Made by a program: the position numbers and the translations under genes | The notes under the pieces: model-generated | Seen by the model: the letters and a program-made list of their open reading frames with translations, nothing else | Database searches by the model: none | Told to the model about the DNA's origin: nothing | Shown: positions 24,661 to 32,727 of the stretch, one piece after another | How the letters are laid out: every line of letters starts with the position of its first letter | Numbering within the stretch: the stretch's first letter is position 1 | Source: Cellulomonas_A sp047229345 | Lineage (GTDB): Bacteria; Actinomycetota; Actinomycetes; Actinomycetales; Cellulomonadaceae | Length of the DNA stretch: 64,000 nt | Assembly (NCBI RefSeq): GCF_047229345.1 | Contig: NZ_JBFTER010000013.1 | Location: 4,097-68,096 of the forward strand | Direction of reading: 5' to 3'

Positions 24661-24705
24661 GTCGGACACCTGGCGGTGTCCGGTATTCGTCACCGCTTGT
24701 ATTCG
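24661..24705. repeat. 45-bp hairpin repeat, copy 5
   Basis: Intact stem CGGACACC/GGTGTCCG; the tail (CACCGCTTGTATTCG) is slightly diverged. It follows the intact immunity gene by 26 bases and ends 54 bases before the stop codon of the YdcF-like gene. Confidence 0.9.
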
Positions 24706-24759
24706 GACCTTGTCCGCTAGAGGACCGAAGGATTCTGGTCGTCGCGTCCGAGGCCGACG

Positions 24760-25548
24760 TCACGGCTGGGGGGTGTCGCGCAAGGTGGCCCACTCGGGTC
24801 GCGCCCTTCTGATGCGTTCATGCGCCGATACGACCTCGCTGGGGAGGTCCACGTGGTCGATGAAGCCGGCGCCGCGTGGGCCATAGCCGTCCTCGTCGTC
24901 TTGTAGTCGGCGGATCTCGCCGAGGAGGAGAGCAGCGAAGCGACTCAAGGACCAGGTGGGGCATCCTTGTCCGTCCGTTACTTCTCGAGCGAGTTCAGGG
25001 TCGACCGCGGGGATGAAGGGCGCATAGCTGTGGATCTGCGCTTCGGGGATGTCGCGCGTCGAGCGGCGGAAGCACTCGTGTGTACGTCGTTGCATGGTCG
25101 GGTCTTGGACCAGGGTCAGGGATCTCCACGGTCCGGGCGTTCGGCGTAGCAGATCGACGCTGTAGTCGGCGTTCTCACCGCAGTTGGTGGAGCCGTCCTC
25201 AAGCAGGAGATTGGACTCGGGCACGCGGTGATGTTTGGTGAGGATGTCGGTGAGGACGCCGGCCTCGGATCGCCCTTGAGTAGGGATGTCGCGGTAGACG
25301 GGGTGGTTGCGCACGGCCTCAGCCAGGTGCTCTGTGGAGTGTCCGACGCCGCCCGACACCAGGATGCGAGGGGCTAGGCCGGCGTGGAAGGTGGAGGCGA
25401 CAACGTCAACCGCCGGGAGCACCGCGCTGCCGCACAGGATGAGCACGTCGAACGGCGACACGTGCGCGGGGGACAAGGACGGGCTGTCTCGTCGAGCCAG
25501 GTACGCGGCGATCAGGTTCAGATCGCGGCCGAGCGGAGGACCGGTCAT
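24760..25548 (-). CDS. YdcF/DUF218-family protein
   Basis: 262 residues. The DUF218 Rossmann-like core is present: DVLILCGSAVLPAVDVVAST, PRILVSGGVGHSTEHLAEAV, LLEDGSTNCGENADYSVDLL, and SLTLVQDPTMQRRTHECF. E. coli YdcF binds S-adenosylmethionine, but most family members have no proven role; in some bacteria they act in vancomycin tolerance or envelope synthesis. No membrane helix is present, so it is probably cytoplasmic. Codon use is slightly less GC-biased than in neighbours, suggesting transfer. Confidence 0.85.
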   Translation of the reverse strand: MTGPPLGRDLNLIAAYLARRDSPSLSPAHVSPFDVLILCGSAVLPAVDVVASTFHAGLAPRILVSGGVGHSTEHLAEAVRNHPVYRDIPTQGRSEAGVLTDILTKHHRVPESNLLLEDGSTNCGENADYSVDLLRRTPGPWRSLTLVQDPTMQRRTHECFRRSTRDIPEAQIHSYAPFIPAVDPELAREVTDGQGCPTWSLSRFAALLLGEIRRLQDDEDGYGPRGAGFIDHVDLPSEVVSAHERIRRARPEWATLRDTPQP

Positions 25549-25690
25549 GGCCGCCCTGCTTGCACGGCCCCGGCACCCGAGTCCCCGTTCCCGCACCAGC
25601 GGGTGGCGATATTCGCGCTCAGGGTCCTGGCCGCAAGGTTCCCGCGGCCGGGCCGCACCAGGGGTCGCTGCGACACCGGTGGGGCCCTGT

Positions 25691-26206
25691 TCAGCCGAGC
25701 TCGACGAGCATGTCGACTTCGTCGGGCAGGTCGTCGAACACGCTCAGGTCGGAGGTGATCTCGCCCATCTCCGTCAGGGTGGGAACCGACACCGTCTCCT
25801 CGTAGATGATCGTGATGCTGTCGAGCGGGTTGTAGTAGACGATGTCGCCGGGCTGGACGTCGGTGTAGAACGGCCCGGTCTCCGTCAGGGGCGCAGGCAG
25901 CTCGGTGATGTACTCGATGCCGGAGTTGCGGAACCAGGGCAGCGTGACCGGGAGCATCGCGGCGAAGTCCTGGGCGACCTGGGTGTCGTTGAGGGTCCCG
26001 GTCATGACCACCTCACCGGCGGTGAGGGTGATCGCGGTCCCCTCCGTCGACGCGGCAGCCGGCGTCGACGGCTCGGCGGTGGCGGACGGGCTGGTCGTCG
26101 TGGACGTGGTCTCTGGGGTGGTGGTCTGGTCGGCCGCCGGCGAGCACGCCGCGAGGGTGATCGTGCTCATCAGGGCGATGGCGAGGGCGGTCGGTACCTT
26201 TCGCAT
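25691..26206 (-). CDS. Cyclophilin-like-fold lipoprotein
   Basis: 171 residues. A signal peptide ends in lipobox LAAC (Cys at about 21), followed by a Thr/Ser-rich tether. Residues 58-165 form a cyclophilin-like beta barrel (Cyclophil_like2 type): GTLNDTQVAQDFAAMLPVTL, TDVQPGDIVYYNPLDSITII. These domains are often found with exported flavodoxins and reductases, as in the 20-22 kb locus. It is the second gene after the SDR (nine bases apart). Confidence 0.82.
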   Translation of the reverse strand: MRKVPTALAIALMSTITLAACSPAADQTTTPETTSTTTSPSATAEPSTPAAASTEGTAITLTAGEVVMTGTLNDTQVAQDFAAMLPVTLPWFRNSGIEYITELPAPLTETGPFYTDVQPGDIVYYNPLDSITIIYEETVSVPTLTEMGEITSDLSVFDDLPDEVDMLVELG

Positions 26207-26215
26207 GGAGGCTCG

Positions 26216-27073
26216 TCAGCTCTCGTCGATCGCCATGGCGGAGGACAGCTCACGGTGGGCGTCGACCTGCTCGAGGAGCAGTCGGGCCTTGTCCTCGACG
26301 CCCGCGACGACGTCCGCGCCGGCGACGAAGCGCAGCGGGGGCGCCTCGAGCGCGGTGAGGGTGACCAGGGCCGCGCCGAGCTTGGCGGGGTCCCCGCCCT
26401 GCTGGCCGTTCATGCTCTTCCACGCCGCGATGGTCGCGGTCGTCCGCTCGGCGTAGTCCTCGATCGACAGCTCGGGCCAGATCGAGGAGGCGCCCTCGAC
26501 GAGGAGCTCGGTGCGGAAGAACCCGGGCTCGACGATCGTGGTGTGGATCCCGAAGGGCGCGAGGTCGTACCGCAGGGACTCCATCCACCCCTCCAAGGCG
26601 AACTTGGAGGCGGCGTACGCGGCGCAGAACTCCTGGCCGATGATCCCCGCGGCCGACGTGATCGTCAGGACGTGGCCGCTGCGCTGGGCGCGCATGACAG
26701 GCAGGACCGCGCGGGTCACGTTCAGCGGACCGAAGAAGTTGGTCTCCATCTGCGCGCGGAACTGCGCGGGGCTGATCTCCTCGAAGAACCCGGCGTAGAA
26801 GTTGCCGGCGTTGTTCACCAGCACGTCGATCCGCCCGAACCGGTCGACCGCCGCACCGGCGGCGGCCTCGGCTGCGGCCGGGTCGGTGACGTCGAGTGCG
26901 ACGGCGAGCAGGTTCTCGTGCGCGCCGATCGCGTCCTGCACGCGCTGGGGGTCGCGGCCGGTCGCCACGACCGCGTGCCCGGCGGCCAGGGCTGCCTGGG
27001 CGATGTGCACGCCCATCCCGCGGCCGGCTCCGGTGACCATCCAGACCTGCTGGGCGGACGTCTGCTCGCTCAT
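26216..27073 (-). CDS. SDR-family oxidoreductase
   Basis: 285 residues. Rossmann motif TGAGRGMG (14-21), NNAGNFYAG, catalytic Ser in TSAAG and YAASK (Tyr, Lys). The C-terminal part (YDLAPFGIHTTIVEPGFFRTEL) places it with DltE/retinol-type SDRs acting on aldehydes or ketones with NADP(H). It is divergent from the XRE/MmyB-like regulator at 27218 and in an operon with the cyclophilin-like lipoprotein. Confidence 0.92.
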   Translation of the reverse strand: MSEQTSAQQVWMVTGAGRGMGVHIAQAALAAGHAVVATGRDPQRVQDAIGAHENLLAVALDVTDPAAAEAAAGAAVDRFGRIDVLVNNAGNFYAGFFEEISPAQFRAQMETNFFGPLNVTRAVLPVMRAQRSGHVLTITSAAGIIGQEFCAAYAASKFALEGWMESLRYDLAPFGIHTTIVEPGFFRTELLVEGASSIWPELSIEDYAERTTATIAAWKSMNGQQGGDPAKLGAALVTLTALEAPPLRFVAGADVVAGVEDKARLLLEQVDAHRELSSAMAIDES

Positions 27074-27164
27074 GCTCGTGCCTCTCCATCGCTTCGGGTG
27101 CGCCGCGTGGTGCGGCATGACCCATGCAACGGGAGGCCACCAGGCCGGAGAAGTTACCGGTGGA

Positions 27165-27178
27165 AGGTGTACCGGCAG
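27165..27178 (+). promoter_or_regulatory. Candidate operator AGGTGTACCGGCAG
   Basis: Matches the 21003 site in 13 of 14 bases with the same 27-base distance to TACCGT, and it also has an ACCGG copy 15 bases upstream. It lies 92 bases before the divergent SDR start. Confidence 0.6.
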
Positions 27179-27205
27179 CCCACCCCGCCCGCAGCGGACC
27201 GGTCC

Positions 27206-27211
27206 TACCGT
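27206..27211 (+). promoter_or_regulatory. Leaderless -10 box (TACCGT)
   Basis: It ends six bases before the GTG of the XRE regulator. Confidence 0.55.
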
Positions 27212-27217
27212 GGCCTG

Positions 27218-28111
27218 GTGGACAACCGTGACGAGGTCAAGGACTTCCTGCGCACGCGCCGGGCCCGGCTCACCCCCGAACAGGCGGGGCTGAGCGCGTT
27301 CGCCCCCAACCGGCGCGTACCGGGCCTCAAGCGCGGCGAGGTCGCCGACCTGGCCGGGGTCAGCGTCGAGTACTACGCCCAGCTCGAACGCGGCAATCTC
27401 GCCGGGGTCTCCGACAGCGTCCTGGACGCCCTCGCCCGGGCGCTGCAGCTCGACGAGGCCGAACGCACTCACCTGGCCGACCTCGCCCGCGCCGCCGCAC
27501 CGGGCACCCGCCCGCGTCGCAAGCCGACCCCTGCGCAGGTGCGCCCAGGCGTGCAGCGGCTGCTCGACCTCATGGGCGACTCGGTGCCCGCGATCGTCAA
27601 CAACGGCCGCCTCGACCTGCTCACCGCCAACCCGCTCGGACGTGCGCTCTTCGCCCCGGTCGACGCCACACCGCACCCGCCCGGCACCCCGCCGAACCAC
27701 GCTCGGTTCACCTTCCTGGACGACCGGGCCCGCGACTTCTGGATCGACTGGGACCGCGCCGCCGACGACTCCGTCTCCCAGCTGCGCACCGAGGCCGGCC
27801 GCGACCCCTACGACCGCGCCCTGACCGACCTCGTCGGGGAGCTCAGCACCCGCAGCCCCGAGTTCCGCACCCGCTGGGCCGCGCACGACGTCCGCCTGCA
27901 CCGCACCGGCCGCAAGCACCTGCGCCACCCCGTCGTCGGTGAACTTCACCTCGACTTCGAGGTCCTGGACCTCCCCGCCGACCCCGGCCTCACCGTCATC
28001 ACCTTCACTACCCCCACCGGATCACCCGGCGAGGACGCCCTACGCGTGCTCGCGAGCTGGGCCGCGACCCACGCAACCGACGGCATCTCGCGGACGACCC
28101 GGCGACCGTAG
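27218..28111 (+). CDS. XRE regulator with MmyB-like ligand-binding domain (copy 3 of 5)
   Basis: 297 residues, GTG start. HTH with VPGLKRGEVADLAGVSVEYY and ERGNLAGVSDSVLDALARAL; MmyB-like domain with ARFTFLDDRARDFWIDW and VRLHRTGRKHLRHPVVGELH. It is the closest paralogue of the 21057 regulator, keeping the same HTH loop and the same promoter architecture, so the two may cross-regulate. It is divergent from the SDR / lipoprotein operon. Confidence 0.9.
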   Translation: MDNRDEVKDFLRTRRARLTPEQAGLSAFAPNRRVPGLKRGEVADLAGVSVEYYAQLERGNLAGVSDSVLDALARALQLDEAERTHLADLARAAAPGTRPRRKPTPAQVRPGVQRLLDLMGDSVPAIVNNGRLDLLTANPLGRALFAPVDATPHPPGTPPNHARFTFLDDRARDFWIDWDRAADDSVSQLRTEAGRDPYDRALTDLVGELSTRSPEFRTRWAAHDVRLHRTGRKHLRHPVVGELHLDFEVLDLPADPGLTVITFTTPTGSPGEDALRVLASWAATHATDGISRTTRRP

Positions 28112-28178
28112 CCCCCCGGCCGGTCCGGCGTGGCTGCGCATCCCGTCCGACAGAGAAAGCGTCTGAACCGCTCGACGG

Positions 28179-29744
28179 CTATCGCCGTCCTGAAGGCTCA
28201 CGAATCGAGCCGGCGGCGTCCTCGCGCGTGGGCGGCTCGAGTAGACCGATGTACCCGGTCCAGTCGCGGGCCGCACGCCGGGCCCACCGCACGGCGGTCG
28301 TGGCGTTCATCCCGACGAGGTCGGCGACCACTGCCGCCGGGAGATCGGAGGCGAGCGAGATCAGGGCGGCGTTACGCGAGGGGCGGACCGCGATCCCGTG
28401 CGCATTCAGCCGGGCCGCCAGGCTGGTGTGAGTGATGTGGCCACGGGTCCCCCTCCCAGGGAACAGCCACTGCGGACGGGCGGACTTCGCGGCGATGAGC
28501 GGAGCACCACGGGTCGGCGTCGCGGCCGGGAGCCGGGCGAGGATGCGTCCGAGGCGGGGTGGGACCTCGATGGTCGGGCCGTGCTGCGTGAGCGTGAACC
28601 CGGTCACCAGGCTCCGATCGGTGTCGGTCACCAGGTGGTCACGAGTGAGTTCACGAATCCGTGCGAATGGCACCCCGTAAAGCAGCAGCAGCGCGCCGGC
28701 CGCGCGCAGGTCGTCTGGGATGGTGGAGTCGGTCAGGCAACGGCGCAGCGCCGCCCAACGCTGCTCTTCGGTCATTCGGATCGACGGCTCGGTCGACTCC
28801 GGGTAGCTGACCGTCAGGCTCGGGGTCAGGCGCCGCCGCGCCGCCCAGCGTAGGAAGTCCGCAATCGTCGACCGCTGGTGGCCGGTGGCGTGGTCAAGCC
28901 ACTCGTCCAGCGTGGGTTGGTCGAGCGAGTCGAGCGTCACGTCGCGGTCGCTGAGCCATCCCAGGAACTTGCCAACGTCAACGACGCCGATCCACGCCTT
29001 GCGGAACTGCGCGTAGGTGAACGTGCCGGTCCGCTCGTACCGGCGACGGACCCGGCGCAGGTACCACCACGAGGCGTAGGCCCGCACGATCGGGCGGTGG
29101 CCTGGGGGTAGCTCCGCGATCACCTTGTCCACCACGACGTCGAGGCGGGCGATCGGCTCGTGCCGATCCGGCAGAACTTCGAGCTCGACCAGGGTCCGGC
29201 GCAGCGGCCACACCTCGCGCTCGTCGTAGGTGTCGAGCGCCTCGTGGCTGACCGTGATGCCCTGGTCGAGGAGCTCACGCAGGACACGGGCTCCGCCGCG
29301 CGAGTTGGTCAGCCACCTCATGACCGACCGCGGACGCCGACTCCCGACCAGCGCCGCGGTCAAGGCAGCGACCGGGCTCCCCGGGCTTGCCACGCCGAAC
29401 GCTTCCACGAGCTGGTCTGCAACGGCGCACCGCACGCAGACCAGGCCCTTGTACGGCTCCTCCCCTCCACCGCAGCGCAAGCAGATGTAGGAGTACCGGC
29501 GACTGCCGCAGCACGGCCCGCACAGCGTCGGCTTCACGGGCTCCTCGTTGGGCGACCGGTCAGGGTGGTCGATGAGCACCCGCGACCTGCCGCACCCGGC
29601 GCACGGCCTGGGGAAGGCGCGGGCCTGGTTGTAGCAGGGGAAGCAGACCGGGCCGATGGGCCAGCGGGCGGCGAACAGCCGGGTCTGGGTGCAGATGGGG
29701 CAACGGACGGGGATGCGGACGTACTGCTTCGCCGCCGGCGCCAT
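28179..29744 (-). CDS. Zinc-ribbon tyrosine-recombinase-like accessory protein (third gene of module)
   Basis: 521 residues. Residues 10-105 hold six CxxC pairs (CPIC, CFPC, CAGC, CGPC, CLRC, CVRC), enough for about three zinc ribbons. The middle is helical; the C-terminal third (about 350-510) has the shape of a tyrosine recombinase catalytic domain (GALLLLYGVPFARIRELTRD, PSRNAALISLASDLPAAVVA) but the catalytic Arg and His pattern is not preserved. It starts in a TGATG overlap with the HTH gene. It probably assists the recombinase at 30073 in DNA binding. Confidence 0.7.
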   Translation of the reverse strand: MAPAAKQYVRIPVRCPICTQTRLFAARWPIGPVCFPCYNQARAFPRPCAGCGRSRVLIDHPDRSPNEEPVKPTLCGPCCGSRRYSYICLRCGGGEEPYKGLVCVRCAVADQLVEAFGVASPGSPVAALTAALVGSRRPRSVMRWLTNSRGGARVLRELLDQGITVSHEALDTYDEREVWPLRRTLVELEVLPDRHEPIARLDVVVDKVIAELPPGHRPIVRAYASWWYLRRVRRRYERTGTFTYAQFRKAWIGVVDVGKFLGWLSDRDVTLDSLDQPTLDEWLDHATGHQRSTIADFLRWAARRRLTPSLTVSYPESTEPSIRMTEEQRWAALRRCLTDSTIPDDLRAAGALLLLYGVPFARIRELTRDHLVTDTDRSLVTGFTLTQHGPTIEVPPRLGRILARLPAATPTRGAPLIAAKSARPQWLFPGRGTRGHITHTSLAARLNAHGIAVRPSRNAALISLASDLPAAVVADLVGMNATTAVRWARRAARDWTGYIGLLEPPTREDAAGSIREPSGRR

Positions 29745-30076
29745 CAGTCGAGGTCGGGTCGCCGGATCCGGCTGCGCCGCACCGAAGGCGCCGCACCGCT
29801 CGGACCGATCCCACCGCTCGCGTTCTTGGCGACCTGCTCGTCGACCACGACGACGCGAAGCAGGTCGTTCGGGGTGCACCGCAGGATGTCGCACAGGGCA
29901 GCGAGGGTGTCGGTGCTCAGCCGCTGGGGGGTGGAGGTCACGAGCCGGTAGACCTGCTCGCGGGACAGGTGGATGCCACGTTCGGCGAGCAGCGGCACGA
30001 GGTCGGTCGTGGCGAAGAGACCGCGCTCGGCCATGCGCAGGCGCAGGTCCCACGCCACACCCATCTTCTTGATCAC
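29744..30076 (-). CDS. Small XRE-type HTH protein of the recombinase module
   Basis: 110 residues, GTG start overlapping the recombinase stop (GTGA). Residues 5-75 are a Cro/CI-like helix-turn-helix (TTDLVPLLAERGIHLSREQV, LSTDTLAALCDILRCTPNDL). The C-terminal 30 residues are basic and disordered. It lies between a tyrosine recombinase and a zinc-ribbon protein with overlapping codons at both ends, so it is produced together with them, likely as an excision or copy-control factor. Confidence 0.82.
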   Translation of the reverse strand: MIKKMGVAWDLRLRMAERGLFATTDLVPLLAERGIHLSREQVYRLVTSTPQRLSTDTLAALCDILRCTPNDLLRVVVVDEQVAKNASGGIGPSGAAPSVRRSRIRRPDLD

Positions 30077-31221
30077 GATGTGCCCTCCTCGGGGTCGTGC
30101 CACAGGTCCGGCTGATGAGCGGTGATCGCCCGGCGCAGCAACGTGTTGCGGTAGGCGTCCGAGACGCCGGTGTAGATGGCGGTGGTCGCGGCGTAGGAGT
30201 GCCCGACCTGCTCCTGGACGAAGCGCTCCGGGTAGTCGAACTCGACCAAGTGCGTCACGTACGAGTGGCGCAGGCTGTGCAGGTCGAGCGCCCGGTCCAG
30301 GCCGGCCGCATCGCGGGCCTCCGCGAACGCCGCGTTGATCCCGCGCCAGTCGAGCCGGCTCCGTCGTTCGGTCATCCAGAGCGCGGCGTGCTGCCCGGGG
30401 TCGAAGCGGGGCCGGACCTCCTCGACCCACTGCTCGAGGACCGGCACGACCCAGTCCATCTCCGGGACGAGCATGACGGTGCGCCGTCGCGGGGACCCGC
30501 CGCGGTTCCCCTTGCCCCAGCGCACGTACAGCGCACCGAACCGGCCGAACGCCGGGACCTTCGGATTGCGGCGCAGGTCCACGGTGTCCAAGCCCCACAC
30601 CTCCCGGCGCCGCAGCCCGTACGCGTAGACCGTCTTGAGAATCGCCGCGTCACGCTGCGCGGCGAGCGCGCCCTTGCGCCCGCGTGCTCGCACGGACTCG
30701 ACGATGTCGTCCGCGGCGTCGAACAGGCGCTGCACCTCGTCATAGCTCAGCGGCCGGCGCCCAGGCGCCCCCTCGTAGCCGCTGGTGTGGGCGACGCTGT
30801 TCCACTCGTCGATCACCTGCTGCGGCGCCTGGCCGAAGCGCTCCAGGCAGACGGGCGCCCAGCCGTACCGGGCATCGGTCAGGTACTCGAGGAACATGCG
30901 CAGGTCAGCGGTGTAGCCGCGAACGGTCGACGGCCGCACGGCACCGGACTGCCCGCTGATGAACGCCTCGACCTCCGGCGCCGTCCACTGCCACGGGTAC
31001 AGGTTCGAGAACTCCACCATGCGCCGCACCAGCCGGAGCCGGTGGGCGATCGTGTCCCGCTTCAGGAACCGCACCCGCTGCTGGCGCGCCCAGCCCTCCA
31101 GCATCGCGTCCATCACCGCAGCCTCGGGATGCAGCAGACCAAGCCCGTCGACCAGGACGAGACGGGCTGCACCCTGCGCTTCGTGCCCTCCGGACGGCGT
31201 GACCACCGTTGCATCCAACAC
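30073..31221 (-). CDS. Tyrosine-type site-specific recombinase/integrase
   Basis: 382 residues. The SAM-like core-binding domain is at about 40-130. The catalytic domain (155-365) keeps every key residue: R204 (AYGLRRREVW), K237 in the beta hairpin, H315 and R318 (LHSLRHSY), H341 (VGHSYAATT) and nucleophile Y350 (AIYTG). The start is a GTG just after an in-frame stop at about 31235. It is the first gene of a three-gene module with overlapping codons, resembling Tn554-like or recombinase-trio mobile elements of actinobacteria. Confidence 0.92.
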   Translation of the reverse strand: MLDATVVTPSGGHEAQGAARLVLVDGLGLLHPEAAVMDAMLEGWARQQRVRFLKRDTIAHRLRLVRRMVEFSNLYPWQWTAPEVEAFISGQSGAVRPSTVRGYTADLRMFLEYLTDARYGWAPVCLERFGQAPQQVIDEWNSVAHTSGYEGAPGRRPLSYDEVQRLFDAADDIVESVRARGRKGALAAQRDAAILKTVYAYGLRRREVWGLDTVDLRRNPKVPAFGRFGALYVRWGKGNRGGSPRRRTVMLVPEMDWVVPVLEQWVEEVRPRFDPGQHAALWMTERRSRLDWRGINAAFAEARDAAGLDRALDLHSLRHSYVTHLVEFDYPERFVQEQVGHSYAATTAIYTGVSDAYRNTLLRRAITAHQPDLWHDPEEGTS

Positions 31222-31510
31222 AACATTGAGTCATGCGCACAAGAGGGGCTTGTCAGGCGGCTGTGCGCCGCTCGAGACTCCTTCTCGGCCCACTCGAGTT
31301 ACGCGGTAGTCCAGGGTGGTGAGACCTCGTCTGGATTCAACTCTGGTCGGACCCTTCGTTTCTTCAGCGGGTGCCTGAACGACCGGCCGTTGCATGGGAA
31401 GCGACGCGGCGACCCGGCTGCGGCGACCCGCCCCGGATCCCCGCCGCAGCTGCCGACACTCCGCGCCGGCGCGCGGACCTGCCCCCGGCCGGCGGGCCGT
31501 GCGGTAGGGT
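31222..31510. other. Intergenic edge of the recombinase module, no gene seen
   Basis: It has lower GC than the surroundings over about 31220-31370 and no domain-bearing frame. It should contain the recombinase promoter and one edge of the integrated module. No clear attachment-site repeat was found against the other edge near 28112-28178. Confidence 0.5.
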
Positions 31511-31538
31511 CGCACATACCGGGCAGTCGGTATGTGCG
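31511..31538 (+). promoter_or_regulatory. TetR-type palindromic operator, site 1
   Basis: Perfect 11-bp arms, CGCACATACCG and CGGTATGTGCG, flank GGCAGT. It lies 35 bases before the alcohol dehydrogenase start. The central 20 bases equal those of site 2 at 42628, read on the other strand, with one difference. Confidence 0.8.
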
Positions 31539-31572
31539 AGAGCGTCGAGGACGACGCCGACAGGAGGTACGC

Positions 31573-32727
31573 GTGCAGATCGTCGGAGCTGTGCTCGAGC
31601 GCTCGGGCAGCACCCCGCCGTTCGCCGCGTCGCGCCCCTTCCGGGTCTCGCGCCTCGAGCTCGACCCCCCCGGACCGGGCGAGGTGCTCGTGCGGATCGA
31701 GGCCGCCGGCGTGTGCCACTCGGACCTCTCCGTCGTCGACGGCAGCCGCGTCCGGCCCGTGCCGATGCTGCTCGGGCACGAGGCCGCGGGGGTCGTCGCT
31801 GCGCTGGGCGAGGGGCTCGGCGAGGGGTCCGGCGACGGGCCCGGGAACGGCGCCGACGACCTCGCCCTCGGCGACCGCGTCGTCCTAACGTTCCTGCCCC
31901 GGTGCGGCGCGTGCCCCGCGTGCGCGACCGACGGCCGCCTCCCGTGCGGACCGGGCAGCGCGGCCAATGCCGCCGGGACCCTGGTCGGCGGCGGCACGCG
32001 CCTGCACCGCGACGGCTCCCCCGTGCACCACCACCTCGGCGTCTCGGCGTTCGCGTCGCACGCCGTCGTGAGCCGGACGTCGGTCGTGCGCGTCGACCCC
32101 GACGTCCCGGCCGAGGTCGCGGCGCTGCTCGGCTGCGCCGTGCTCACGGGCGGCGGAGCGGTCGTCAACGCGGGCCGGCCCCGGCCCGGGGAGCCGGTCG
32201 TCGTCGTCGGGCTCGGCGGCGTGGGCATGGCCGCGCTGCTCGTGGCCGTCGCGCTCGGTCACGAGGTGACGGGCGTCGACCCCGTCCCGGAGAAGCTCGC
32301 GACGGCCCGGGAGCTGGGAGCCGCCGCCGCCCACACCCCGGTGGAGGCCGTCGACCGCGGCGTGCGCGCCCCCGTCGTCGTCGAGGCGGCCGGGTCGGTG
32401 CGCGCGTTCGAGACCGCGCTCGCCCTGACCGCCCCGGGCGGCACCACCGTGACCGTCGGGCTGCCGCCTCCCGACGCGCGCGCCGCCGTCTCGCCGCTCA
32501 CGCTCACCGCCGAGGCCCGTACGGTCGTCGGCTCCTACCTCGGCTCCGCGGTGCCCGCGCGCGACATCCCCGCGTACGTCGACCTGTGGCGCGCCGGACG
32601 CCTGCCGCTCGAGCGGCTCGTGTCCTCGCGCGTCACGCTGGACGACCTCGACTCCGCCATGGACCGCCTCGCGGCCGGTGGCGAGCTCCGCCAGCTCCTC
32701 ACGTTCGACGAAGGGACCACCCCGTGA
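31573..32727 (+). CDS. Zinc-dependent alcohol dehydrogenase (MDR family)
   Basis: 384 residues, GTG start after AGGAGG. Catalytic zinc ligands are in AAGVCHSD and LLGHEAAG. The structural-zinc loop is partial: RCGACPACATDGRLPCG gives the CxxC plus a third cysteine. The Rossmann motif is VVVGLGGVGMAAL. Class III / mycothiol-type alcohol dehydrogenases look like this; substrates would be alcohols or aldehydes from lipid breakdown. It leads a three-gene operon with an SDR and a MaoC hydratase, joined by GTGA and ATGA overlaps, under a palindromic operator. Confidence 0.9.
   Translation: MQIVGAVLERSGSTPPFAASRPFRVSRLELDPPGPGEVLVRIEAAGVCHSDLSVVDGSRVRPVPMLLGHEAAGVVAALGEGLGEGSGDGPGNGADDLALGDRVVLTFLPRCGACPACATDGRLPCGPGSAANAAGTLVGGGTRLHRDGSPVHHHLGVSAFASHAVVSRTSVVRVDPDVPAEVAALLGCAVLTGGGAVVNAGRPRPGEPVVVVGLGGVGMAALLVAVALGHEVTGVDPVPEKLATARELGAAAAHTPVEAVDRGVRAPVVVEAAGSVRAFETALALTAPGGTTVTVGLPPPDARAAVSPLTLTAEARTVVGSYLGSAVPARDIPAYVDLWRAGRLPLERLVSSRVTLDDLDSAMDRLAAGGELRQLLTFDEGTTP

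Noticed and set aside
15940..24705. 45-bp hairpin repeats as integron attC sites
   Set aside because: No integron integrase is nearby, the core lacks the attC box layout, and the repeats travel with a specific gene family.
28130..31245. TGCGCAT near both edges of the recombinase module as attachment sites
   Set aside because: The match is seven bases, nearly self-complementary and expected by chance; no longer repeat supports it.
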